64,000 nucleotides of DNA, taken from the NCBI GenBank assembly GCA_025353165.1, contig JANXRE010000024.1, positions 1-64,000 of the forward strand, given 5' to 3'. This stretch comes from Acidobacteriota bacterium. GTDB lineage: Bacteria > Acidobacteriota > Terriglobia > Bryobacterales > Bryobacteraceae. Of the stretch, positions 51,612-59,742 are shown one piece after another. The notes under the pieces were generated by a model. That model made no database searches. It was not told the origin of the DNA and was given only the letters and a program-made list of their open reading frames with translations. Both the position numbers and the translations under genes were made by a program. The number at the start of each line of letters is the position of its first letter. Position 1 is the first letter of the stretch.

Positions 51612-54169
51612 TCGTCGCGCAAAATCTGCAGGGGCTTCTGTCCCAGGATGCGAAACGAAGCCATCCATCCGGCCACGTTGGCGATGAGGGCTGTTGCCGC
51701 GATCGACAGCAGGTGCGGCCACCACGCCAGCGGCAGCTCGGTTTTCAGAAGACGCTTCAGGACCAGCACCGAGAACGCCGTTGCCAGGATGCTTCCCATT
51801 ACGCCCGCAACCGTTCCGAGGATGAGGAACTCCACCGAAAAAATTGCGGCGATGCGGCGGCGCGTCGCGCCGAGGGTCTTCAGCGTGACCACTTCGCGAA
51901 TTCTGCGCCACCTCGTTCCGGCGATGCTCGAGGCCAGGATGATGGCGCCGGCCAGAATCGCGAACGCGGAGATGAACCGGATCACCACCGAGATCTGCTC
52001 GACTACCTGCTGGACGATGGCCAGCACGTCGGCCAGGTTCACTACCGTTATGGTCGGGAATTTGCGGTAGAGCGCCACCTGCAGGAGGCCGACAGCGTCC
52101 GGTTTCACGCGCACGCTGCCGTAGAAAATCACCGGAGCTTGTTCCAACGCGCCGGGGCTGAACAGAAACTCCAGACGCCCGGCGAGGTGAACGGGATCGA
52201 TCCGGCTGATGCAGGCCACGGAGGTGGAAACGTCGCGGCCGGCGATCTTCCAGTCGATCCGGTCGCCCACTTTGAGGAGCAGAGTCTTCGAAGCGTCTTC
52301 CGAAGCGCAGATCTCCGGCTGGTTTGGTTTCTGCCGCCAGAATGCGCCCTGCAGGACTTCCGCATAAGCGGGTTTCTCCGCTACCGCGGTCACCTGCCGG
52401 GTGGACCGGAAGCGGCGGCCGAATCCCTTCAGATCCCGTTTCTCCAGCCCTTGACCGTTGATGCGGACGATCTTGGCCCCGACGGTCCCCATCAGCTCCG
52501 GGGCCTTCTCGATACCCTTCTGCCGGTTCAGCAGTTGCAGCACGGCGGGCGCATCCTTAGCCGATACGTCCAGCAGGAAAACGTTCGGCATTTCCGGCGG
52601 AGCGGTCGTGTTCATCTCCGCCAGCACTCCATGCTGGATCAGGTACACCGTCAGGGTGAACATCACTCCGATCCCCATGGCGACCAGCGCGGCCTGGGCG
52701 TGATTGCCCGGGCGGTACAGGTTCGCCATGCCGTGACGCGCCGCCACGGGCCAGCGCCACGGGGCGCGGCGCAACAGCAATTTCAATCCGCGCAACAGGC
52801 ACCACGCGATGGCTCCCAGGGCCAGCAGGCTGACGAGCAAAGCTCCCGTGAAATAGGCTCCGAGGCGGGCGGCATCGCGCCAGGTTCCGCTGGTCAGCGA
52901 TCCGGCGATCGCGGCCAAGCCGAGGATCAAGGCCGCGCCCGCCAGCAGCGAATCGCGGCTCTGGAAGATGCGCACGCGCCAGGGCGGCTTGGACTCCTGC
53001 ATCTCGCGGCGGAAAATCAGAACCGGCCGGATGCGCCTCACCCGCAACAGCGTCGGCACGGTGAATAGCAAAGTGGTCAGCAAGCCGATGGCGAGTCCCT
53101 GGGCCGCGGGCACGATGTCGAGAGAGATGCCGGGCGATTGAGGGAAGTACTTCGCGATCAGGATGGGGAACACACCTTGCACAGCGAGACCAAGAAGGAT
53201 CCCCAACAGTCCTCCGGCCAGACCCAAGCCCACGGTCTGGATGAGGTAGATCCTCATCACCTGCGAAGACCGCGCGCCCAGGCATTTCATCACCGCGATG
53301 GTGTCCAGGCGCTGCTGCAAGTGGGCGCTCATGGCCGTCGCCACGCCGAGCGCCCCCACGATCAAGCTGATCAGACTGACGAGACTGAGGAACGTGGTCG
53401 CCTCTTCGAGACCTTTGGAAATGATCGGGTGTGTTTCGGTGGCGTCGGCGATCATGCTTTCCGGGAATGCCGTCTTCAGGTCTGCCCGGATCGCCTCGAT
53501 CTTGATTCCGGCGGGGATCTTGAAAAGGAAGCGCTCGGCGGCGCGGCTGCCCAACTGCATCAGTTTCGCGCGGTCCAACGCTGCGCGCGTCATGAGCATG
53601 CGCGGCCCGATGTTGAGACTGCCTGCCATACGGTCGGGTTCGTTCCGGACCACTCCGGCGATCCGATACTTCTCGCCGCCGACGCCGATCTCGTCGCCGA
53701 CGTTCTTGCCGGACCGTAACAGGAAATCGTCGGAGACCGCGACGGTTTCAGCCGTCAGGGCGGTCCGCGGGTCGAAGTCCGGTTCGAGCCGCAGCTTGCC
53801 GAAGAAGGGGTAACGCGTTAGATCCACCGCCTTGATCGACACCAGGATGGGGGGCTTTCCCTCTCCAGCGCCGGCCATCGAAATGGTCTCGGTGATCCAG
53901 GTCCGCACGACTCCGCGCTGCGCGAGCGCGTCCATCCGAGCGATCTGCTCTGGCGTTGGCAGCGCGAAGGTTCGCACCGAAAGGTCCGCCGCAAGGAGCG
54001 TGCGGGCCTCGCGCATCAGCATGTTGTGGAACGCGCGGCTGAATCCGCGCACGCCGGTGAGCGCGCCGACACCGGCCGCGACCGCCAGGATCACAAAAGT
54101 GAATTTCAGAGCGGAGGGCCGCGCTTCCCTCCACGCGATCTTCGCCGCTGTCCGCCAGCCGAACCTCAT
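51608..54169 (-). CDS. ybbP: YbbP-like ABC transporter permease (FtsX domains)
   Basis: An 853-aa permease with helices at about 22-45, 250-400, 430-520 and 715-850. It contains two FtsX domains: LISLIVGALGVATAMSAHLQQRLDTIAVMKCLGARSSQV and FISAFAILAGAIILASSIAGTRWRRIREVVTLKTLGATRRRIA. N-terminal and middle periplasmic regions lie between. Length and paired neighbours (YbbA ATPase upstream, TesA divergent) match the E. coli ybbAP-tesA arrangement, a proposed lipid or toxin export system. Start ATG 54169 overlaps the ybbA stop by 4 nt. Confidence 0.92.
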   Translation of the reverse strand: MRFGWRTAAKIAWREARPSALKFTFVILAVAAGVGALTGVRGFSRAFHNMLMREARTLLAADLSVRTFALPTPEQIARMDALAQRGVVRTWITETISMAGAGEGKPPILVSIKAVDLTRYPFFGKLRLEPDFDPRTALTAETVAVSDDFLLRSGKNVGDEIGVGGEKYRIAGVVRNEPDRMAGSLNIGPRMLMTRAALDRAKLMQLGSRAAERFLFKIPAGIKIEAIRADLKTAFPESMIADATETHPIISKGLEEATTFLSLVSLISLIVGALGVATAMSAHLQQRLDTIAVMKCLGARSSQVMRIYLIQTVGLGLAGGLLGILLGLAVQGVFPILIAKYFPQSPGISLDIVPAAQGLAIGLLTTLLFTVPTLLRVRRIRPVLIFRREMQESKPPWRVRIFQSRDSLLAGAALILGLAAIAGSLTSGTWRDAARLGAYFTGALLVSLLALGAIAWCLLRGLKLLLRRAPWRWPVAARHGMANLYRPGNHAQAALVAMGIGVMFTLTVYLIQHGVLAEMNTTAPPEMPNVFLLDVSAKDAPAVLQLLNRQKGIEKAPELMGTVGAKIVRINGQGLEKRDLKGFGRRFRSTRQVTAVAEKPAYAEVLQGAFWRQKPNQPEICASEDASKTLLLKVGDRIDWKIAGRDVSTSVACISRIDPVHLAGRLEFLFSPGALEQAPVIFYGSVRVKPDAVGLLQVALYRKFPTITVVNLADVLAIVQQVVEQISVVIRFISAFAILAGAIILASSIAGTRWRRIREVVTLKTLGATRRRIAAIFSVEFLILGTVAGVMGSILATAFSVLVLKRLLKTELPLAWWPHLLSIAATALIANVAGWMASFRILGQKPLQILRDE

Positions 54170-54837
54170 GGCTCGTCAGCCACAACGCGACCGTCTCTTA
54201 ATGTGATGCGGCGGTCGGCCCGGAGCGCCAGTTCCTGATCGTGAGTCACGAGCACGAGCGTGGAGCCTCCGCGCCGGTTCATGTCGAACAGCAGGTCGAG
54301 AATGCGGCTTCCGTTCTCACTGTCGAGATTGCCCGTTGGCTCGTCGGCAAACAGGATGGGCGGGCGGGTGATGAAAGCGCGCGCCAGGGCCACGCGCTGC
54401 TGCTCGCCGCCGGAGAGCTGAACGGGGTAATGCTCGCCGCGCTCCGCGAGTCCGACGCTGGCGAGCAACTCGCGGGCGCGTGAAGCGCCGTCGGGGCCGC
54501 CGCCGGTCAACTCATAGGGGAGCAGCACGTTTTCTTCCGCAGTCAGCGTCGGGATGAGGTGGTAAGACTGAAACACGAATCCGATCTTGCGCCCGCGCAG
54601 TTCGGCCATGCGGTCTTCCGGCAGGCCGGCTATCTCCTCGCCGTCGAGCAGAATGCTGCCCGAGGTGGGCGAATCCAGCCCGGCGAGCAGGCCGAGCAGC
54701 GTAGTTTTTCCGCTGCCCGAAGGGCCCAGGATCGCCGCCACTTGTCCTTTCGGAATGTCGAGATCTATTCCGCGCAGAATCTCGACGCGGTGCGTGCCGG
54801 TCGAAATTGTTTTTGTAAGCCCCCGAACCTGGATCAA
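54166..54837 (-). CDS. ybbA: YbbA-like ABC transporter ATPase
   Basis: A 223-aa ATPase of the LolD/MacB/YbbA class. Walker A is GPSGSGKTT (residues 39-47). The Q-loop is in [21 protein letters not shown], typical of this class, the signature is LSGGEQQR, Walker B is [12 protein letters not shown], and the H-loop is LVTHD. It would power the YbbP permease encoded 4 nt overlapping downstream, and possibly the orphan ADOP permease further along. The start is TTG at 54837; CATAAT lies 5 nt upstream on the minus strand, hinting at a very short leader. It is divergent from tesA. Confidence 0.94.
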   Translation of the reverse strand: MIQVRGLTKTISTGTHRVEILRGIDLDIPKGQVAAILGPSGSGKTTLLGLLAGLDSPTSGSILLDGEEIAGLPEDRMAELRGRKIGFVFQSYHLIPTLTAEENVLLPYELTGGGPDGASRARELLASVGLAERGEHYPVQLSGGEQQRVALARAFITRPPILFADEPTGNLDSENGSRILDLLFDMNRRGGSTLVLVTHDQELALRADRRITLRDGRVVADEP

Positions 54838-54864
54838 ACTCCATTATGAACCGGCGGGCATAGG

Positions 54865-55533
54865 ATGATGTCTGTAGTGAACCGTCTTCTCCTTATCGCG
54901 GCGCTTTTGCTTACGGCCTGTGGCACGCACAAGCCCGATCCAGCGCCGGAAGAAACCACGGCCGCCAAGCCGGCACAATCGGATGACCGGCGTGTGTTGG
55001 CCGCCTTCGGGGATTCGTTGACCGCGGGATACGGCGCGGAGCCAGGCAAGAGTTACCCCGATTTCCTGCAGCAGGAGATCGATCGGAAAGGGTATCGATG
55101 GCGCGTCGCAAATCTCGGTGTGAGCGGCGATACTTCGACGGACGGACTGGCCCGGGTGGGCGAGGCGATCGCGCTGAGACCGGGCATCGTCATCCTCGAA
55201 TTGGGCGGCAACGACGGACTGCGCGGGATACCGATTGAGCGCATGCGCGACAATCTCGATCGGACGATCGCCGAATTTCAGACGGCGGGAGCTAAGGTTG
55301 TTCTCGCCGCAATGACGCTGCCTCCGAATTACGGGCCGGAGTACATCTCTGGTTTTGAGACTGCCTATCGCGACCTGGCCAGGAAATACCGTTTGACGAT
55401 GATCCCTTTTCTACTGAAAGGCGTCGGAGGACACGCCGAGTTGATGCAGCGGGATGGTTTGCATCCCACGGCCGAGGGAAACCGGCGGGTGGCCGCGAAC
55501 GTGATGCGGGTGGTCGAGCCGTTGTTGAGGTAA
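54865..55533 (+). CDS. tesA: TesA-like GDSL lysophospholipase/arylesterase, probable lipoprotein
   Basis: A 222-aa SGNH hydrolase. The N-terminus has a lipobox (LLTACG, Cys19), so it is probably a lipoprotein rather than freely periplasmic as in E. coli. Block I is AAFGDSLTAGYGAEPGKSYP with nucleophile Ser51, the block II glycine is in NLGVSGDTSTDG, block III is ELGGNDGLRG and block V is RDGLHPTAEG with Asp/His. It would hydrolyse acyl-CoA, lysophospholipids or aryl esters. GTG 54877 is an equally good start (RLLLIAALLLTACG directly after). The divergent ybbA-ybbP pairing is conserved across bacteria. Confidence 0.92.
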   Translation: MMSVVNRLLLIAALLLTACGTHKPDPAPEETTAAKPAQSDDRRVLAAFGDSLTAGYGAEPGKSYPDFLQQEIDRKGYRWRVANLGVSGDTSTDGLARVGEAIALRPGIVILELGGNDGLRGIPIERMRDNLDRTIAEFQTAGAKVVLAAMTLPPNYGPEYISGFETAYRDLARKYRLTMIPFLLKGVGGHAELMQRDGLHPTAEGNRRVAANVMRVVEPLLR

Positions 55534-55538
55534 GACAG

Positions 55539-55585
55539 GCGTCGCCAAGAGTGGCGATGCGGCACGCAAGAGTGCGTGCGCCACG
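55539..55585. repeat. Two-hairpin dispersed repeat, copy 3
   Basis: Hairpin A GCGTCGCCA-AGAG-TGGCGATGC (55539-55560) is directly followed by hairpin B GCACGCA-AGAG-TGCGTGC (55562-55579) and the tail GCCACGC. It is the cleanest copy: both stems are 7-9 bp with an identical AGAG loop. It lies between the 3' ends of tesA and the convergent DUF4965 gene. Confidence 0.8.
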
Positions 55586-55590
55586 CAAGC

Positions 55591-57657
55591 TTAGCGGCTG
55601 GACCATTTCTTCCAGGTGGCTGGATCGTCCAGCATCTTGATGAACACTCCTCCGACTACCGAGCGCGCCTGAAAGCCCACCTGTTTTCCGGTGGTGGTGG
55701 AGTACCAGTCGCTCAAAGGGACGCGCGTTGGAGTCTCGTTGGCGAAACGGTAACCCGCATCGGCGATGGATTCGAAGCCTCGCAAATCGCCGGCCAGCGT
55801 GGCCGCCCAGATGAGCCAGTCGAGTTTCGTGTAGGCCTCGCGATTGTCGAGCGGGAGCCCGAACTCGTTGCGCTTGGTTTGGTAGAACGCGGTTTCATCC
55901 CGCGCGATCGAGGCAGGGAAGAGATGGTAGCCGAGGAGGTTGTCCCACACAAGGTTGTACTTCTGGCTCCACGTCCCCGGCTTGTCGAAGGCCAGGCGGT
56001 AGTGGCCGCCATCGGCAGCCATTCCCGTCCAGTTCGCTGCCATGTTGCGCGACAAGGCCAGGTATCGTTCCGCTTCGGGAGTCTTCCCAAGCGCGGCGGC
56101 AAGTTCCGAGTAACTCCGCAGGGCGAGGATCGCTTTCAACGACAGGTTCGTATTGTGCGCGAGGTGTCCCGCGAAATCGTCGGTACAGAGCTGATTTTCC
56201 GGATCCAGCCCTTTTTCGCCCAAATACCCGGCCCATCTCGAAAGAATCGGCCAGTATTTTTCCGCGAGGCTCGCATTGCCCTCGGCCTTCGCGAGGGCGG
56301 CGATCATAATGAGCATGTTTCCGCTCTCCTCGACGGGCATCTGGTTCTCCTCGCTGGTTTCGCCGCCGCCGTAGCCCTGGCCATCGGCCAGCGGGTACCG
56401 CCCCAAGTCGTGCGGCGCGTACGGCCAGCGCCATCGCGACATGGCGGCGTATTCCAGGACGGGGACCAGTTGCGCTTCCAACAGGCTGGGGTTCAGCAGG
56501 AGGAAGAACGGCGAGGAAGGATATGTAACATCGACCGTGTCGATGGAGCCGTTGCTGAAATTCTCCTTGGAAAAATAGAGCGGCCGGCCATCCACGTCGG
56601 CTACCAATTTGTGGGCCGCGAGAGTCTGGCGGTATGCCGCGATGGCCAGGGCGGCATATTTCGGACCGCCAGCGTGCACGAGGTCCGCGGCCAGTTCTTC
56701 GTCGAACTTCTTCGCCCGTTGGAGCAGCGCGGGATAATCGGCCACCGCCGCGCGGAGAAGTCCGGCGGCATCCATGCCGTTGCGGCGCCAGTAGGGACGA
56801 AGGCGGCGCTGGAAATACTCGATGGAGAATATGTCGTCGTAGGCGAGCAGGGCATATCGGGATACCGCCGCGCCCGATACCCGGCCAAAATCGAGCTTCG
56901 CCGCCAGCACCGGCGGATCGTCCCGATAGGGATCGGTCTGATCGAGTTCGTCGTTTTCGGGCAAGAGTCCGGTTTCGACGAAGCGCTGCGCGGCCCGAGG
57001 GGAAGAGGTGCGCAACTCGCCCGCCGGCGCGGTGAGGTACAGGTAGCCCCAGTCAATCCGCAGGTCGTCGCCGGATTTCGCCAGCACGGATTGATCCGTG
57101 GAACCGGCGCGAATCGCCTCCATTTCGCCCGCGCGCAATCGCGAGCAGGCGACGCGTTGCTCCGGCGTGTTGACCGCGATGCGCGCGCTGGCGTCGAAGT
57201 ATACGGAAACGGCGTGAGTGCGCCCGTCCGTGGATCGGACGTCCCAGATCAGGTAGGTCGCCGGGCGCGACAAAATGTCCAGGTCGGAAGGAAAGGCGGG
57301 GGTGAAGAACGTGAAATCCAGATGCAGGCCGCCGCCCTCGAAATGGTAAATGGAACGTGTGGGTGTCAGCTCAAAGCCGGTCTGCGCCATGGCCGGAGTG
57401 CCGCGCGGGCGGTCTCCTGCGAATCTGTACGCGGCTCCGTCCACGCGGATCAGGCCGGCCAGGGGTTGCGGGGCTCCAGTCCAGTGCCGCGCCGGGCCAT
57501 CCGTTAGGCGGTCGTGGAAGGACCAGATGCTGAAGTACGGATCATGGACGATCAAGGGCGTGGCCGGGGGACGAATCGGCGACGGAGGCTCGGCCGACAG
57601 GCAGGCGAGCGCCAGGGAGATGGCCAGCCCCGGACATAGGAATTGAGGAGAAGACAT
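55591..57657 (-). CDS. Exported DUF4965/DUF5127 glutaminase-like (GtaA-type) protein
   Basis: A 688-aa protein with signal MSSPQFLCPGLAISLALACLS. The N-terminal DUF4964-like part has PLIVHDPYFSIWSFHDRLTDGPARHWTGAPQP. The DUF5127 sandwich and the helical DUF4965/DUF1793 domain follow, with YPSSPFFLLLNPSLLEAQLVPVLEYA, WPYAPHDLGRYPLADGQ and PVEESGNMLIMIAALAK. Further blocks are DDFAGHLAHNTNLSLKAI and KYNLVWDNLLGYHLFP. The family is named after fungal glutaminase GtaA, but bacterial members may act on glycans given the (alpha/alpha)-barrel core. No partner gene is adjacent. The start is ATG 57657. Confidence 0.9.
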   Translation of the reverse strand: MSSPQFLCPGLAISLALACLSAEPPSPIRPPATPLIVHDPYFSIWSFHDRLTDGPARHWTGAPQPLAGLIRVDGAAYRFAGDRPRGTPAMAQTGFELTPTRSIYHFEGGGLHLDFTFFTPAFPSDLDILSRPATYLIWDVRSTDGRTHAVSVYFDASARIAVNTPEQRVACSRLRAGEMEAIRAGSTDQSVLAKSGDDLRIDWGYLYLTAPAGELRTSSPRAAQRFVETGLLPENDELDQTDPYRDDPPVLAAKLDFGRVSGAAVSRYALLAYDDIFSIEYFQRRLRPYWRRNGMDAAGLLRAAVADYPALLQRAKKFDEELAADLVHAGGPKYAALAIAAYRQTLAAHKLVADVDGRPLYFSKENFSNGSIDTVDVTYPSSPFFLLLNPSLLEAQLVPVLEYAAMSRWRWPYAPHDLGRYPLADGQGYGGGETSEENQMPVEESGNMLIMIAALAKAEGNASLAEKYWPILSRWAGYLGEKGLDPENQLCTDDFAGHLAHNTNLSLKAILALRSYSELAAALGKTPEAERYLALSRNMAANWTGMAADGGHYRLAFDKPGTWSQKYNLVWDNLLGYHLFPASIARDETAFYQTKRNEFGLPLDNREAYTKLDWLIWAATLAGDLRGFESIADAGYRFANETPTRVPLSDWYSTTTGKQVGFQARSVVGGVFIKMLDDPATWKKWSSR

Positions 57658-58521
57658 GGTGTATGCATGAAGATATCAACATTCGGAATAAGACTGGCAC
57701 AATACCGGGAAATAGGTACCGTGGGGCTGCCTTGTTTCTGGCGTTTTACAGTTGTGCGTCGTAGGCTCTAGCTGACTACCGGATGGGGCGGGGAAGGGCT
57801 TCCGGGAAATAGATTCGAACTGGCAGGAGCCGCTCACTGTGCAGCCGATGTGCCGGCAGCATCGGAAGACTGACCTGCGACGTGCAACGAACGATACACA
57901 ACACTGACCAGTAGCCACGGAAAATAATAAAAGAACGGTCCCACACCGAGCGGAATCCACTGGACATCGCGCAGGCCGCCGAGGCCAGTGTGGAGGTGCT
58001 CCGAATCTTGATCAGTATCGGCCCCGCCGAGACAATGCACTTTCAAACCTGGCCGGATAAGGCGTGCAACGCCCCTCCCCTGACAGCAGTGGATCCGGTC
58101 ACAGGAATATCGGTGACTTCTCCCAACCTTAATTCTCCACCGTTTGGTGGCGAGGATTTCCAAACTAACCTGATCATGCCGGAGCCGTTCCCATTTTCTG
58201 AGCCGCAAGCTCCCGCCAGGCTCAATCATCCGTCCTACCGGAACAACGGGAATCGCGATGGGCGTGGTCAATTTGCTGACGGCGATTAGCCTTTCCATCG
58301 GCCAACCGCCGTCGTTCTTTAAGTTGTTTCCATTGCAACCGACGGGATGTCGGTAATCTATCCCCGTAAAATTTTCTGAATCCCCACCGCGATAATATCG
58401 ACGGGGATGCATCGTATGAATGAGAGTAGAAATGTTCCGGGACCAAAACGACAAGCACGCCTCGCCCTATACCGAACTCTACGGCTTCCTCAGGCGGGCT
58501 TTCTCCTACGTGCCGATTCAC
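57658..58521. other. Gene-free 864 bp with possible decayed membrane-protein end
   Basis: No complete gene is supportable. On the minus strand at about 57834-57985 a segment reading LGVGPFFYYFPWLLVSVVYR then SLHVAGQSSDAAGTSAAQ looks like the last helix and tail of a membrane protein, but no recognisable body precedes it. Stops and low-complexity codon use interrupt the upstream part. The rest holds nothing I recognise. Confidence 0.4.
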
Positions 58522-59553
58522 TCAATCCGCGTGCTCTTGCAGCCGCGTGGACTCGCGGACCACCAGTCGAGTTGAGTAGCAGACGCCGATCTGTTCGATC
58601 GGTGGGCGCCGCTCAATCATTTCGATGAGCAGTTGCGCACCGAGGGCGAGCATGTCGTACCAAGGAATCTCCACTGCCGTGAGCGCGGGACGCGTGAATG
58701 CCGTTTCGCGTGTCCCGTCCATCGCCACAACACCGATGTCTCGCGGCGCGTTGATGTTCAGATCGTGGAGCGCCTTCAAGCAGCCCAGGGCAGCGCGATC
58801 ACTACTCACCACCAGCGCGTCGGGAGGAGCGGGAAGTTGCATCAGCCGCCGCGCGCCTTCGTACCCTCCTTCCAGATTCAACTCGATCTCCGTCACCAAC
58901 GCTGGCTCGACAGCCAGCCCGGCCGCCGCATGGGCCTGCTCGAAGCCTTGCTGATAGAGCCTGTTGCTGACATAGCGCGTGTTGCCGGACAACAGCCCGA
59001 TGCGGCGATACCGGTATTTCAGCAAGTGCTCGGCCGCCATGAATCCCACCTTTAGGTGGTCGGCGCCGATGTAATTGAGCGCGGTCCCCGGAAGCAGGCG
59101 GTTCACGATCAGAAACGGGATATCGTGCTTGCGGAATGGCTCCGAGTCCCGCACCTCGTCCCGCGTGCGGAACAGCAGGGCGCCCGCGAATTCCTGACGA
59201 GCGATCATCACGTCTTCCGCTTTGTCACCGAGTTGCGGATTGTAGGAACCGACCATGGCGGCATAGTTGAACCGCGCGGCGACATCGCCGATGGCACTCA
59301 AGCCCTGTTGGGTGAAGTTCGTCCGCATGCCCCATTGTTCGGCTGCGGCGGGCATGAGAAAGCCGATTAAGCGGCTCCGTCCGGCATCGCCGCGTGCCTC
59401 GCCCGGCCGGTAGTCCATCTGATGAACGGCCGACAATACCCTCCGCCGCGTACCTTCGTTGACGCCCGCCACTCCATTCAGAACCCGTGAGACCGTGCTG
59501 GCGGAAACACCCGCCTTGAGGCCTATGTCGCGCAAAGTGTTTCTTGCAATCAC
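58522..59553 (-). CDS. LacI-family transcriptional regulator
   Basis: A 343-aa LacI/GalR regulator. The N-terminal HTH reads TLRDIGLKAGVSASTVSRVLNG, followed by the hinge helix region DYRPGEARGDAGRS. A periplasmic-binding-like sugar domain follows (IGFLMPAAAEQWG, FLIVNRLLPG, YIGADHLKVGFMAAEHLL, IGLLSGNTRYVSNR, DALVVSSDRAALGCLKAL). I chose GTG 59553 because it puts the HTH about 5 residues from the N-terminus; the frame extends upstream across the operators. It is divergent from an Oar-type TonB receptor and probably controls it. The inducer is likely a sugar taken up by that receptor (inference). Confidence 0.9.
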   Translation of the reverse strand: MIARNTLRDIGLKAGVSASTVSRVLNGVAGVNEGTRRRVLSAVHQMDYRPGEARGDAGRSRLIGFLMPAAAEQWGMRTNFTQQGLSAIGDVAARFNYAAMVGSYNPQLGDKAEDVMIARQEFAGALLFRTRDEVRDSEPFRKHDIPFLIVNRLLPGTALNYIGADHLKVGFMAAEHLLKYRYRRIGLLSGNTRYVSNRLYQQGFEQAHAAAGLAVEPALVTEIELNLEGGYEGARRLMQLPAPPDALVVSSDRAALGCLKALHDLNINAPRDIGVVAMDGTRETAFTRPALTAVEIPWYDMLALGAQLLIEMIERRPPIEQIGVCYSTRLVVRESTRLQEHAD

Positions 59554-59668
59554 TGCAACAATTTTGTAACGGATGAAGATATTTTGCAATATCCGGCCGA
59601 CATCTCTTGACAAAATACGCTGCGGGTTGAGAGATTGAAAGTTTACTGGATAGCGCAACGCTTTGCAA
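59544..59668. promoter_or_regulatory. Three TTGCAA-core operator candidates between lacI-type gene and TonB receptor
   Basis: TTGCAA occurs at 59544-59549, 59584-59589 (within ATATTTTGCAATAT) and 59663-59668 (centre of the perfect palindrome CTTTGCAAAG, 59661-59670). The first two are 40 bp apart and the last two 79 bp apart. LacI-family regulators bind short palindromes of this type. The first site lies on the regulator's own start region, suggesting autoregulation. Binding is inferred. Confidence 0.5.
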
Positions 59669-59742
59669 AGACCGCAACAAAACATCCACCCGGATGGGCT
59701 GCCCGACCGGGCTGAACTACAAATGGCCAGGAGGCCCTTCCA

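Noticed and set aside
57834-58454. 206-codon open frame on the minus strand
   Set aside because: Only the last ~50 residues look protein-like; the rest has no motif, no ribosome-binding site and unlikely composition.
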